From Sphingomonadales bacterium (GTDB lineage: Bacteria > Pseudomonadota > Alphaproteobacteria > Sphingomonadales > Sphingomonadaceae), in assembly GCA_028868535.1 (NCBI GenBank), contig JAGWUH010000004.1, forward strand, positions 1 to 41,820: a stretch of 41,820 nucleotides of DNA, in the 5' to 3' direction. Shown here piece by piece: positions 10,773-19,636 of this stretch. The notes below the pieces were generated by a model. That model searched no databases. It was not told the DNA's origin and saw only the letters and a program-made list of their open reading frames with translations. Both the position numbers and the translations under genes were made by a program. The number at the start of each line of letters is the position of its first letter. Within the stretch, counting starts at the first letter, position 1.

Positions 10773-13405
10773 CAGAACTTCACCCCGGCGTTCACCGAGA
10801 TCATGCGCGGAACCGGATTGGCCGCCTGCGCGTCATACCCCCGCGCGATGTCGACGAACGGCGGATTCTGGTTGAACAGGTTGCGCACGTCGACGCCGAA
10901 GCGGAAATGCTCGGTGACGTCGAAGCCGACCGCAAGGTCGAAGGTGTTGTACTGCGAGACCTGCTGCACCGGCGTGACGGTGTCGTTGACATAGCCCGAC
11001 AGGTGGTTCCAGGTGAACCGGCCGCTCCACTTGCGCCACTTCGCGCCGATGTCGGCCTGGCTGCGGAACTTCTGCGGAAAGTTGATGTGGCCCAGCACGT
11101 CGGCCACGGCCGCCCCCGGCACCGCCTGGAACAGGTACCTGGTGTAGTAGGTGCCCTGGAACCCGGCGTCGAACTTCACCCCGCCCATCGTCCAGTCATA
11201 GTAGATGCCGAAGTCAATGCCGCGCACCTGGCTGCGACCCAGGTTCTGCCGCCGCCCGTCGACGATGAAGGTGACGTTGGCCTGGTTGATGACGTTGTTG
11301 ATCGGCAGCCCCGAGTTGACCAGCGCCGTCACCTCCGCCGCCGTCGGGTTGAACCGCACGAACGAGGCGTAGAGCGGATTGGTGAGGATGCCGGCGGTGC
11401 CGCGCAGCGCCTGGATCTGGTTCTTGTAGTCGATGTCGAAGTAGCTGACCGTGGCGTGGAGCCCCGCGAACGGATCGAGATCGGCGCCCACAGACCAGGT
11501 CCGCGCGGTTTCCGGCTTGAGCCCGGGATTGCCGCCGGCGATGCCGATGCCCGACTGGTTGCCGCTCGCGCCGGGCAGCGTGTCGTAGTAGAGCCCGGCG
11601 CCGCCGGCGATCGTCGAGACTTCGGTAAAGGTCGGCGCGCGGAACGACTTGCCGAAGCTCGCCTGGATCTTCAGCATGTCCGCCGGCTTCCAGGTCAGCC
11701 CCAGCTTGGGGTTCGAGGTGTGGCCGAAATCGCTGTACTTCTCGTAGCGCCCGGCCACCGACAGCGAGAGCTGCCGGACCAACGGCATCGCGTTGCCGGC
11801 GCCGACGATCGGAATGAACAGTTCGCCGAACAGCGCCTTCACCGTCCGGCTGCCGCCGTCGGCGACGTCGACCGGCGCGCTCGACGATCCGCTCAGCAGA
11901 TCGGTGAAGGTGTATTCCTTGCGGTATTCGGCGCCGGCCGCCAGCCGGACATTGCCGCCCGGGATCGCCAGCAGCGAGCCGTCGACCTGCACGTTGGCGA
12001 CATCGAGCCGGGTCCTGCCGGTGATCACGAACAGGTTGTCGCGGATCCGGGCGATCGTCGCCGGATTGTTCGCGCCGCCGAAGACGTTGAGCGCGGTGGC
12101 CGGGTTGGTGTCGGCCAGCGCGGCGTTCAGCGCCGCCGTGTTAACGCCGACGTGACGGTCGGAAACGTCCTCGGATTCCCCGTGGGCGTAATAGGCGGTC
12201 GCCTTCCAGTCGCCGAACAGCCGCGCCTCGATCCCGGCGGAAATGTTCCAGCTCTTGCCGTGGTACGGGTTGAAATCGGCGTCGCCATTGGTCGGCACCA
12301 GCGACCAGTTGACCGTCTCCGAGGTGACGCCGGCCGCCGGCGCGACGAAAAACGGATTGGTGTTCCGCACCGTCGCGCTGATATTGGTCAGGCCCGAGGT
12401 CTGCCCCTTGCGGTAGGAGAAGAAACCGTCGGCGAACACGCGGATGCCGTCGGAGAGTTCGTGGCTGAACGCGCTGGTGAGGCTGTAGCGGGTCTGCTCG
12501 GGGATCACCGCGTCGTACGTGTTGTAGAAGCACTTGTTGGACGTGCCCGCCACCAGCGACGATGCCGTCGCCTGGGTCACGCCCCCTGTGGGGATCGCAT
12601 AGGTCCTGCCGCCGGCGGTGATCGTGCCGGGCGCGCAGTTGGTCACGCGCAGGTCGCGGCCACCGCGCGGAACGTTGTTGTCCTGGTAGAACGGCAGGTC
12701 ATAGCCGCGCAGCGCATCGTTGTGCGTCACTTCGCCGGCGATCATGAACGATCCGCCCGACCACTTCCGGCCGTAGATTCCTGAAACCTGCTGCTCGTTG
12801 TAGGCGCCGTTGGCGGTACCGCTGCGCGCGCGCAGCTCGATGCCGTCGAAGTTGCGGCGCAGGATGAAGTTGACCACGCCCGCGATCGCATCCGAACCAT
12901 AGATCGCGGAGGCACCGTCGGCGACGACCTCGACCCGTTCCAGCGCGATCGTCGGGATGACCGAAGGATCGGTATACTGGCCCTGCGTGCCCGCCGGCGG
13001 CAGGCGCTTGCCATCGTAGAGCACCAGCGTCGCGTTGGTCGATATCCCGCGCAGGTTGATGCCGGCGCCGCGGGTGGCGTTGGCGGCCGCGTTCTGCGCG
13101 GTGCCGCCATTGCGGTTGACCCCCAGCGAGACGACCTGCGGCACCCGGCGCAGCAGGTCGGCGGAAGACGTGACCGGTTCGCTGGCGATCTTCTCGGCGG
13201 TGATCGCGATGACGTTCGAGCCGACCGGTGCGATGCCGCGAATGCGGCTGCCGGTGACAATGATCGACGATGGCTCCTCGGCCTTGTCGCCGGCCGCGGC
13301 ATCCTGCGCCGATGCCGGCGGCGCCACCAGCGCCGTGGCGAACGCCGCCAGCGAGATGGTCCCGGGATGGCGGCGGCCGGTGGTCTTCATCGCATTGCCC
13401 TTCAT
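10772..13405 (-). CDS. TonB-dependent outer-membrane receptor (2)
   Basis: 877 residues. It has a signal peptide ending near PPASAQ, a TonB-box-like SIIVTGSRI at about residues 46-55, a plug domain (LLRRVPQVVSLG, IYGSDAIAGVVNFILRR) and a long barrel ending in VNAGVKF with the terminal Phe expected for outer-membrane assembly. It belongs to the large GSRI...VGSN receptor branch also used by the receptor at 21396-24098. The start at 13405 has GGGAGGG upstream; an in-frame ATG at 13390 is less well placed. It sits 18 bases after the DMT-like gene and is joined to the esterase by TGATG. A phenolic-ester ligand is inferred from the neighbour. Confidence 0.92.
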   Translation of the reverse strand: MKGNAMKTTGRRHPGTISLAAFATALVAPPASAQDAAAGDKAEEPSSIIVTGSRIRGIAPVGSNVIAITAEKIASEPVTSSADLLRRVPQVVSLGVNRNGGTAQNAAANATRGAGINLRGISTNATLVLYDGKRLPPAGTQGQYTDPSVIPTIALERVEVVADGASAIYGSDAIAGVVNFILRRNFDGIELRARSGTANGAYNEQQVSGIYGRKWSGGSFMIAGEVTHNDALRGYDLPFYQDNNVPRGGRDLRVTNCAPGTITAGGRTYAIPTGGVTQATASSLVAGTSNKCFYNTYDAVIPEQTRYSLTSAFSHELSDGIRVFADGFFSYRKGQTSGLTNISATVRNTNPFFVAPAAGVTSETVNWSLVPTNGDADFNPYHGKSWNISAGIEARLFGDWKATAYYAHGESEDVSDRHVGVNTAALNAALADTNPATALNVFGGANNPATIARIRDNLFVITGRTRLDVANVQVDGSLLAIPGGNVRLAAGAEYRKEYTFTDLLSGSSSAPVDVADGGSRTVKALFGELFIPIVGAGNAMPLVRQLSLSVAGRYEKYSDFGHTSNPKLGLTWKPADMLKIQASFGKSFRAPTFTEVSTIAGGAGLYYDTLPGASGNQSGIGIAGGNPGLKPETARTWSVGADLDPFAGLHATVSYFDIDYKNQIQALRGTAGILTNPLYASFVRFNPTAAEVTALVNSGLPINNVINQANVTFIVDGRRQNLGRSQVRGIDFGIYYDWTMGGVKFDAGFQGTYYTRYLFQAVPGAAVADVLGHINFPQKFRSQADIGAKWRKWSGRFTWNHLSGYVNDTVTPVQQVSQYNTFDLAVGFDVTEHFRFGVDVRNLFNQNPPFVDIARGYDAQAANPVPRMISVNAGVKF

Positions 13406-13423
13406 GGTTCCCTCCCTTTGAAT

Positions 13424-14428
13424 TCAGTCGCGACGTCCCGACAGGCGCGGCGCCAGAGACAGAAGCGCGATCGCGGCGATCAGGATGCCGGCGCCCAGCA
13501 GCTCGGCCGGACGCGGCATCCTTGCGCCGTAGAACCACGCCAGCAGCACGGCGCCGCCGACGCCCGCCACGAGGCTGGCCGCGCGCTCGAGCGGCACGCA
13601 GTAGGCGTTCTCGTTCGGGTCCAGCAGGATGATCACCGCGACCACGCCGATCGCGGCCAGCGTCAGCCCGATCCAGAACAGCGGCCAGATCACGGGATCG
13701 CGCCACACGGCAAGGAAGCCATGGCCGAGCTCGCCCGCCTGCCCGCCCAGCCCGGATGCCGGGATCGCGGCGAGCGCCGCCACCGACAAGGGCAGCGCGA
13801 TGATCTTTTCCTCGACGAAGTAGCGCCTGAGCGCGGCGGGATCGCCGTCCTTCGACAGCCGGTTCATCACCGCCAGCCGGACGAAGTACCCCAGCGTGTA
13901 CAGCATCACCGTCAGGATCGCGAGCGGGGGCAATTTCAGCCCGCCGCGATCGGTGAGCGTGATCAGCAGCGCCACGGCCACCATGGCGAGGGCCGCCCAG
14001 CTCCACCAGCGCACCCGCCGGCCGAACAGCAGGTCGACGAGCGGCGCGATGATCAGGATGTCGCCGCGCATGATCAGCTGGATGAACGGGATCGACACGC
14101 CCCGGAAAGTCAGCGACAGCGGCACGGTGAACAGCACCAGCGCGGTGCCGAGGCCCGACAGGAATGTCAGGCGCGTCGGCACCGGCAGGCGCAGGCCGCC
14201 GATGCGGACGGCATGGGCGTCGCGATGCCAGCCCGACAGCCAGATGAACGCGTAAGTGAACGCCCAGTTGAAGATCAGCGAGGCCGGCAGCGTCTCCAGC
14301 CCGGTCAGCGGCCGCCCCAGCGCGGCGTTGGGCGTCGTCGTCACGAACCGCGTGATCATCACGTTCGGCAGGTACAGCGCGAGGTAGAGGCCTACCCAGG
14401 CTTCCAGCGTGAACGCGCGCCGCGCCAT
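13424..14428 (-). CDS. DMT-like multi-pass inner-membrane protein
   Basis: 334 residues with about ten predicted membrane helices and no signal peptide. It has the general look of a drug/metabolite transporter superfamily member (two sets of about five helices, with MRGDILIIAPLVDLLFGRR at the end of the first half and short loops). I do not see decisive EamA motifs, so the family call is tentative. The ATG overlaps the stop of the CapA-like gene by one base (TGATG), and the gene leads into the TonB receptor and esterase, so all four form one operon. It may carry the esterase product or a related small molecule across the inner membrane. Confidence 0.6.
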   Translation of the reverse strand: MARRAFTLEAWVGLYLALYLPNVMITRFVTTTPNAALGRPLTGLETLPASLIFNWAFTYAFIWLSGWHRDAHAVRIGGLRLPVPTRLTFLSGLGTALVLFTVPLSLTFRGVSIPFIQLIMRGDILIIAPLVDLLFGRRVRWWSWAALAMVAVALLITLTDRGGLKLPPLAILTVMLYTLGYFVRLAVMNRLSKDGDPAALRRYFVEEKIIALPLSVAALAAIPASGLGGQAGELGHGFLAVWRDPVIWPLFWIGLTLAAIGVVAVIILLDPNENAYCVPLERAASLVAGVGGAVLLAWFYGARMPRPAELLGAGILIAAIALLSLAPRLSGRRD

Positions 14429-15546
14429 CACGCCGCCACCAGCTCGACCATGTCGGGACCGGTGCGGAACGCGCCGTTGAGGCCCGCCTCCGCGCTCACC
14501 GCGGCCAGGTAGTCGACCACCGCGGCATGTTCGGCACTGCCGGGCGCCGCGAACCGCGGCACCGCGTCGCGGCCTATGTGCAACGGCAACAGGCCGGCCT
14601 TCAGCAGCCTGCCGCCGCCGATCTCCAGGCGCGCCACCATGCTCATCCGCGCGACGGTGGGGAAATTGTACAGCCCCTCGAAATCGGGCTCCCACTCTTC
14701 GGCGAGGACGCGGATCTCGTTCCAGCTTTTCGATTTCGCGTGCGCTTCGTCCATCCTCAGGTCGGTCGCGAAGTTGCACAGGGAGTGGAACACCGGTTTG
14801 CCGTCGATCACCTCGCACCCCTTGAGGATGTGCGCGTGCCCGCCGAGGATCGCATCGGCGCCGGCGGCAATCGCCGCCCGCGCCACGTCGCGCTGGTAAT
14901 CGGCGATGCTGGCGCGGACGAAATGGATGCCCCAGTGCTGCGAGACCACCACCACGTCGGCCTGCGCCTTCGCCGCGCGGATGTCCGCCTCCATCGCCGC
15001 CAGGTCCTCGCGGTGCGGGAAGGTGTGGACGCGCGCCGGCGTGCCCGGCTGGTCGTGCTCGATCTCCTCGTACACCGTGTGCGCCCGCATCGGCGCGCAG
15101 CCGGGCCGGCGTTCGTCGGCCCAGTAAGCCTGCGGCAGGATGCTGGAATAGGCGAGCACGGCCACGCGGGTACCGTCGCCCAGCACGGTAAGGACGGGCG
15201 TGCGCGCCTCGGCGATGTCGGCCCCGGCCCCGACGACGGCGATGCCGGCGGCGCGCAAGTGCGCGCGCGTCTCGAAGAACGCCTCGGCGCCCCAGTCCAT
15301 GCAGTGGTTGCCCGCCATCGAGATCACGTCGAACCCGGCCCGCCCCAGCGCCGCCGCGCCTTCCGGCCGCGCCAGGACCGCGTGCCGCGCCTGCGGCAGC
15401 CGGCTGCCACGGGCGGCGAAGCTGGTCTCGAGCTGCCCGAACGTCAGGTCGGCCGCGCGCAGCACATCGCTCGTGGCGACGAAGCTCTCGTCGTAGTCGT
15501 CGCGGTCCATCGCGAGATCACCCGTTGCGAGCAGGACGTGCGGCAA
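14428..15546 (-). CDS. CapA-family metallophosphatase-like protein (1)
   Basis: 372 residues from the preferred TTG start at 15546, chosen for GGGAGAG six bases upstream and because the protein then begins just before the first strand (HVLLATGDLAMD). An ATG at 15606 would add 20 residues but has no Shine-Dalgarno sequence. CapA/PGA_cap motifs are all present: GDLAMD, SMAGNHCMDWG, and GGHAHILKGCEVIDGKPVFHSL. The fold is that of calcineurin-like metallophosphatases. No signal peptide or membrane anchor is visible, unlike CapA of capsule systems, so a cytoplasmic enzyme is likely. It heads the operon of DMT protein, TonB receptor and tannase. A second CapA-like gene lies at 33869-34972. The substrate is unknown. 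Confidence 0.8.
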   Translation of the reverse strand: MPHVLLATGDLAMDRDDYDESFVATSDVLRAADLTFGQLETSFAARGSRLPQARHAVLARPEGAAALGRAGFDVISMAGNHCMDWGAEAFFETRAHLRAAGIAVVGAGADIAEARTPVLTVLGDGTRVAVLAYSSILPQAYWADERRPGCAPMRAHTVYEEIEHDQPGTPARVHTFPHREDLAAMEADIRAAKAQADVVVVSQHWGIHFVRASIADYQRDVARAAIAAGADAILGGHAHILKGCEVIDGKPVFHSLCNFATDLRMDEAHAKSKSWNEIRVLAEEWEPDFEGLYNFPTVARMSMVARLEIGGGRLLKAGLLPLHIGRDAVPRFAAPGSAEHAAVVDYLAAVSAEAGLNGAFRTGPDMVELVAA

Positions 15547-15820
15547 GTCGATCTCTCCCGGGTTCCGGCTCGTGCCGGATGTTTCGCAATGCCTTATAGC
15601 AATCATCGGGCGGCGTTCGCAAGCGCTTGCAAAGACAGTCCGGTCCCAGGCAAAACGGGGCCAACTGCAGCGTTTCCGGCCGAAACCGCGCCCAAAACGG
15701 TGGAACGGGGGCCATCACTTCTGCGCAAACGTGCCAAGGTTTCCGCCTGCTTTTCCTGCAAGGGCTTGCCCCGGGTCGGCGTCCCGGTAGCCTCGACCCG
15801 GAAAACGCAGGGAGAGCCGC
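15547..15820. promoter_or_regulatory. Divergent control region between CapA operon and hydrolase gene
   Basis: A 274-base non-coding gap between divergent genes. It holds two copies of the palindrome GCAAGNNCTTGC, GCAAGCGCTTGC at 15619-15630 (73 bases from the CapA start) and GCAAGGGCTTGC at 15758-15769 (52 bases from the hydrolase start). It also holds a GTTTC-cggcc-GAAAC inverted repeat. The same 12-base palindrome precedes the TonB receptor at 1414. One regulator, probably LacI-type, could thus control three transcription units. No convincing -35/-10 pair was picked out. Confidence 0.5.
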
Positions 15821-16798
15821 ATGAAACCCGCCATTTCCAGCACCCTCGCCACCCTCGCCGCCGGTCTTGCCATGGCCGTCCATGCGCAGACGCCGCCAGC
15901 ACCCCGGGCAACCGTCAACGAGGCCGAGCGCGCCGTCTATGCGACGTTGCCCAATGGTCCCGGCACCGGCCCCTACCCGGCGATCATGGAAACCGACCCC
16001 GGCCTGCCGGACCACGTCGTCTATCGCCCGTCCCGGATCGCCGCGCTCGGCCAGCGCAAGCTCGGTGTGCTGGTGTGGGGCAACGGCGGCTGCCGCGAGG
16101 ACGGCGCCAGCGCGCGGCTCCACCTGCTCGAAATTGCCTCGCATGGCTATGTCGCGATTGCCCCCGGCCGCGTGCTCTCGGGGCCGACCGCGACGGAGAG
16201 GCGCGTGGAACGCCAGCCCGGCGCCGATGGCAGGTTGCCCCCGGTGGCGACGACTGCCGAGGACGTGCGTGCCGGCCTCACCTGGGCGCTGCGCGAAAAC
16301 CGCCGCAAGGGCAGCCGCTATTTCGGCCGCGTCGATCCGGCGCTGACCGCGGTCGCCGGCCATTCCTGCGGCGGCCTGCAGGCGCTGCAGGTGGCGGGCG
16401 ACAAGCGCATCCACGCGGTCCTGATCCACAACAGCGGCGTCTTTGCCGATGGTTCGAACCCGATCCAGGGTCTCACGGTCGACAAGAGTCTCCTGAAAAC
16501 GCTCCACACGCCGGTTGTCTACTTCCTCGGCGGGCCGACCGATGTGGCCTTTCCCAACGGCAGCGACGATTTCCGCAGGATCGACCACGTGCCGGCGGTG
16601 CTCGTCAACCTGCCGGTCGGCCATGGCGGCACTTTCTTCCGCGCGAACGGGGGCGCGGTGGCGGCCGCGGCGGTCGACTGGCTCGATTGGCAGCTGCGCG
16701 GCGACAAGGTCGCCGGGCGGACCTTCACCGGCGCCAATTGCCGCCTGTGCGGCGGCGCCGGTACCGGCTGGACGATCGAGCGCAAGCGCATCGACTGA
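15821..16798 (+). CDS. Secreted alpha/beta hydrolase
   Basis: 325 residues with a signal peptide of about 23 residues ending AVHAQ, and GGGAGAG before the ATG. The core is an alpha/beta hydrolase: an oxyanion-loop strand VLVWGNGGC, a nucleophile elbow GHSCGG (S182), an acidic segment GPTDVAFPNG, and a His in PVGHGG. The layout resembles dienelactone-hydrolase/polyester-depolymerase-like esterases. A C-terminal CRLC pair could form a disulfide. It is a single-gene unit divergent from the CapA/TonB/tannase operon and shares the GCAAGNNCTTGC site, so co-regulation in ester breakdown is likely. The exact ester is unknown. Confidence 0.75.
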   Translation: MKPAISSTLATLAAGLAMAVHAQTPPAPRATVNEAERAVYATLPNGPGTGPYPAIMETDPGLPDHVVYRPSRIAALGQRKLGVLVWGNGGCREDGASARLHLLEIASHGYVAIAPGRVLSGPTATERRVERQPGADGRLPPVATTAEDVRAGLTWALRENRRKGSRYFGRVDPALTAVAGHSCGGLQALQVAGDKRIHAVLIHNSGVFADGSNPIQGLTVDKSLLKTLHTPVVYFLGGPTDVAFPNGSDDFRRIDHVPAVLVNLPVGHGGTFFRANGGAVAAAAVDWLDWQLRGDKVAGRTFTGANCRLCGGAGTGWTIERKRID

Positions 16799-16827
16799 AC
16801 GCGGCGGGCCGGCGGCCGTCGCCGTGC

Positions 16828-18099
16828 CTATTCGCACCGCCGTCCGCGAAGGCACGGTCGCAGCATCGGCGCTGGCGCATAGGCTATCGTCCCGGCCGGG
16901 CGCGCGGGCCAGCGACCGCTGTCGAGCCGTCGTTCGAGATAGCTCAGGGCCGCCAGGGCGGTGTCCTTGCCCATCCCGCAATGGCCGGCCGCGTCGAGCC
17001 ACAGCCCCCGCGCCATGCGCGGACTTGCCCCTTCGAGATAGCCGCGCTGCAGCGAGGGTGAGGTCGCCCCGTCGCCGATGGCCTGCACTGCCACCAGCGG
17101 CACCGTGGGGCGCGCATTCGGCGTGTAATGCGCCATCATGTAGGCCACCGCGGCCGGACGCGCCGCGATGCGCGGGGCGGCGGCGAGGCGCGCAAGGTCG
17201 GCGGCGAGGTTGAGCCCGGCCTTGGCATAGATCGCCTCCACCAGCACGCGGCGGCCCGAGCGGGCAAGCTGCCGGGCATAGTCGACCCCGGTGTTCCACG
17301 AGAACGGGCCGCCCGCGCGCCGTTCCTGGTCGCTGCGCGGCAGGAACGCGCCCGCCACGAAGCTGGCGGCGATCTCGTCGACTTGCGCGGCGGCGTCGGC
17401 CTCGGCCGGTCGCGGATGGTCGCGCCGGGTCCAGCCGGGGATTCCCGCCAGCACGCCCGCGAGCGCCACCCGCGCCCGGCCTTCCGGCGTCTGCATGGCC
17501 GCGGCGAGCGCCGCCTGCGCGCGGCGCGCGTTCGCCAGGTCGTCTGCCACGCCGACGAGATCGATCCCCGCGTCGGGTGCGACCAGCGTGCGGAAGGCAA
17601 AGGCCCCGTCGAGCGCCATGTTCATCATCCCCACCGCGCCGCCGATCGACGGGCAGAAGGCGATCGCCCCGGAGACCGCGGGCCGGGCTTCCTCGGCCAG
17701 CGCCGTCGTCACCAGCCCGCCCATCGACTGCCCCCACGCGATCACCCGCCGAGGCTGGCCATGGACTTGCGCAAAGGCTGCCACCGTGGCGCGCTGCGCC
17801 GGCACCGCTTCGGCCAGCGCCCAGCCTTCGGCGCCATAGTTCGAGGCGGCCAGCGCATAGCCCCGGTCGAGCAGCGCCTGCTTCCATGCCGCCGGTGCCG
17901 TCTCCGGCTCCCCGGCGCGGGGGCTGTAGCCGCGCCCGAACAGCAGCAAGGTGCCGTTCCACTGCGCGGGCATGTCCGCCGCCCAGCGCGCGCCCCCTGC
18001 CAGCGTGCCGCCGGCGGGGGTCGCAGCCGGCTGTTCCGCCGGGGCGGCGGCCGCAACCCAGGCCGCACCGGCAAGCATCAGACGAAGCAGGCGCGACAT
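16828..18099 (-). CDS. Exported alpha/beta hydrolase
   Basis: 423 residues. The start at 18099 has AAGGA upstream and gives a clean signal peptide (MSRLLRLMLAGAAWVAAAAPA). The nucleophile elbow is WGQSMGG (S125) and the His is in AGHCGMG near the C terminus, so the catalytic His is followed by Cys, as in tannases, but the Ser is not preceded by Cys. The protein starts with GTLAGGARWAADMPAQWNGTLLLF, like the substrate-entry strand in tannase-type esterases. It is the last gene in the receptor/CocE/tannase/hydrolase operon, 4 bases after the tannase stop. It probably removes a second ester or acyl group from the same substrate; this is inference. Confidence 0.75.
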   Translation of the reverse strand: MSRLLRLMLAGAAWVAAAAPAEQPAATPAGGTLAGGARWAADMPAQWNGTLLLFGRGYSPRAGEPETAPAAWKQALLDRGYALAASNYGAEGWALAEAVPAQRATVAAFAQVHGQPRRVIAWGQSMGGLVTTALAEEARPAVSGAIAFCPSIGGAVGMMNMALDGAFAFRTLVAPDAGIDLVGVADDLANARRAQAALAAAMQTPEGRARVALAGVLAGIPGWTRRDHPRPAEADAAAQVDEIAASFVAGAFLPRSDQERRAGGPFSWNTGVDYARQLARSGRRVLVEAIYAKAGLNLAADLARLAAAPRIAARPAAVAYMMAHYTPNARPTVPLVAVQAIGDGATSPSLQRGYLEGASPRMARGLWLDAAGHCGMGKDTALAALSYLERRLDSGRWPARPAGTIAYAPAPMLRPCLRGRRCE

Positions 18100-18103
18100 A
18101 GGT

Positions 18104-19636
18104 TCAATCCTTTCGGCAGGTGAAGCTCGAGGCGGTATCGGCCGGGCCCCGGCCATCCCACACCGCGCGAAGCGGCCAGGCGCACAACGGCCTTGTCCGC
18201 ACGATCCGGCCTGCTTCCACCCGGCTGGCGACGATGCGCGACGGCGCGCGCCCCCGAAGCACCCATTGCTCGAGCGCGCTCAGCAGATCGTGTTGCGGAT
18301 CGGCTTGCGGCGCATCGCCCCCCGCGCCGCCGAACAGTTCTGCCCCCGGACCCCCGCGGCAGTGCTCCATGCCCGGCACCATGAACAGCCGTGCCGAGCG
18401 CGCCAAACCCGCACCAAAACGCGCTGAAAGCGCGCGCCAGTACGCCAGCGTCGATGGCGCGGAGACCAGCGGATCGTCCCAACCCTGGTAGACGATCAGC
18501 CTGCCGCCGCGACGCAGGAACGGCTCGATTGCCGGATTGTCGGCATGGAGGTCCATCACCCGGTCGATCGCGGGCAGGTCGCGCGCCAGGCTGAAGTTGC
18601 GGGCATCCCAGCCCGGATCGCCGTGCACGCCATCGGCGAACAGCACGGTCGCGAGATAGGAAGGGCCGGGCGTAAAGGGCTCGGGCAACGGCGCCGGCGA
18701 GACCCGTACCGTCGGCAGCAAACCGTCGTCGAGGCGGCGGCCGTTCTCGTCGTGCAGCGGCGCGGCCAGACGGCGCACCGCCGCGACCTGGGCCGAGTCC
18801 AGGCATTCGCCCGCCTGTCCCGGCCGGCACAGCAAGCTCCCCGGAGCGAACCGGCAGGCGCGCGGGTCATCGACGACCCCGTCCCGCACGCCGTCGCGCC
18901 CGTCGCACGCCGCGATCGCCGCGCGATAGGCCAGCTGCCAAGCCGAGGCCGGCATCATCGCGCCCCATTGCGAATGGCGCTGCATTTCCCACATCCGCCG
19001 CGCGCTCATTTCGGGCGTGTTGACACCCGGGGCACCGGCAATCACGCCGTCGTAATCCCCGGGGAAGCGCTGCACTTCGGTCAGCGCCTGCCGGCCCCCG
19101 CCGGAACAGCCGACGAAGAAGGCATGGAGCGGGCCCGTCCCATAGACGCCGCGCAACATCGCCCTCGCTTTCACCGCGAGCAGGTGATGCGCCCGCCAGA
19201 CATAGTTGGCCGCGCGGTCCGGCCGGTGCAGCAGCCAGTGCGCCTCGGACGCCTTGTGGCCGCCATCGGTGCTGGCCCCGGCATAGCCGCGCGCCACTGC
19301 CCGCGCGAGCTCCCGATAGGCGAACGTGCCGGCCTGGCCGCCGACGCCGCCGGTCAGCAGGCGGTGGTTCCAGCGCGCTTTCTCCGGCAACCACAACTCG
19401 AAGCCGGACTCGCCGCCGATCGTCCCCTCGACCCGGCAGAATCGTTCGGCCAGCGGCGGAATGCCGGGAATGCCGGTGAGCGGCCGATCGCCACCAACTT
19501 CGGTCAGGCGCGCAACATGGACGTCGGGCACGTGCAGCCGGGCTGCGGCGTCGCATGTCGCCGCCTGCGCCGGGACCGCCGCAAGCGCCGCGCCGCCCAC
19601 GGCGAGCGCCCCGCGCCGCGCGCCGACGGGCCTCAT
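18104..19636 (-). CDS. Tannase/feruloyl-esterase family hydrolase (2)
   Basis: 510 residues, the same length as the esterase at 9240-10772 and clearly a paralogue. It keeps the CS-D-HC set: C177-S178 in VGCSGGGRQ, D388 in QGWDDP, H425-C426 in MEHCRGG. The N terminus has ARRGALAVGG followed by a hydrophobic stretch, which could be a Tat-type export signal. Many paired Cys residues suggest a disulfide-rich periplasmic enzyme. The start overlaps the CocE-type gene stop by 4 bases (ATGA). Expected to hydrolyse aromatic esters delivered by TonB receptor 3. Confidence 0.9.
   Translation of the reverse strand: MRPVGARRGALAVGGAALAAVPAQAATCDAAARLHVPDVHVARLTEVGGDRPLTGIPGIPPLAERFCRVEGTIGGESGFELWLPEKARWNHRLLTGGVGGQAGTFAYRELARAVARGYAGASTDGGHKASEAHWLLHRPDRAANYVWRAHHLLAVKARAMLRGVYGTGPLHAFFVGCSGGGRQALTEVQRFPGDYDGVIAGAPGVNTPEMSARRMWEMQRHSQWGAMMPASAWQLAYRAAIAACDGRDGVRDGVVDDPRACRFAPGSLLCRPGQAGECLDSAQVAAVRRLAAPLHDENGRRLDDGLLPTVRVSPAPLPEPFTPGPSYLATVLFADGVHGDPGWDARNFSLARDLPAIDRVMDLHADNPAIEPFLRRGGRLIVYQGWDDPLVSAPSTLAYWRALSARFGAGLARSARLFMVPGMEHCRGGPGAELFGGAGGDAPQADPQHDLLSALEQWVLRGRAPSRIVASRVEAGRIVRTRPLCAWPLRAVWDGRGPADTASSFTCRKD

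Noticed and set aside
14428..15546. Capsule or poly-gamma-glutamate synthesis role for the CapA-like proteins
   Set aside because: No capB, capC or glycan genes are nearby, and neither protein has a membrane anchor.
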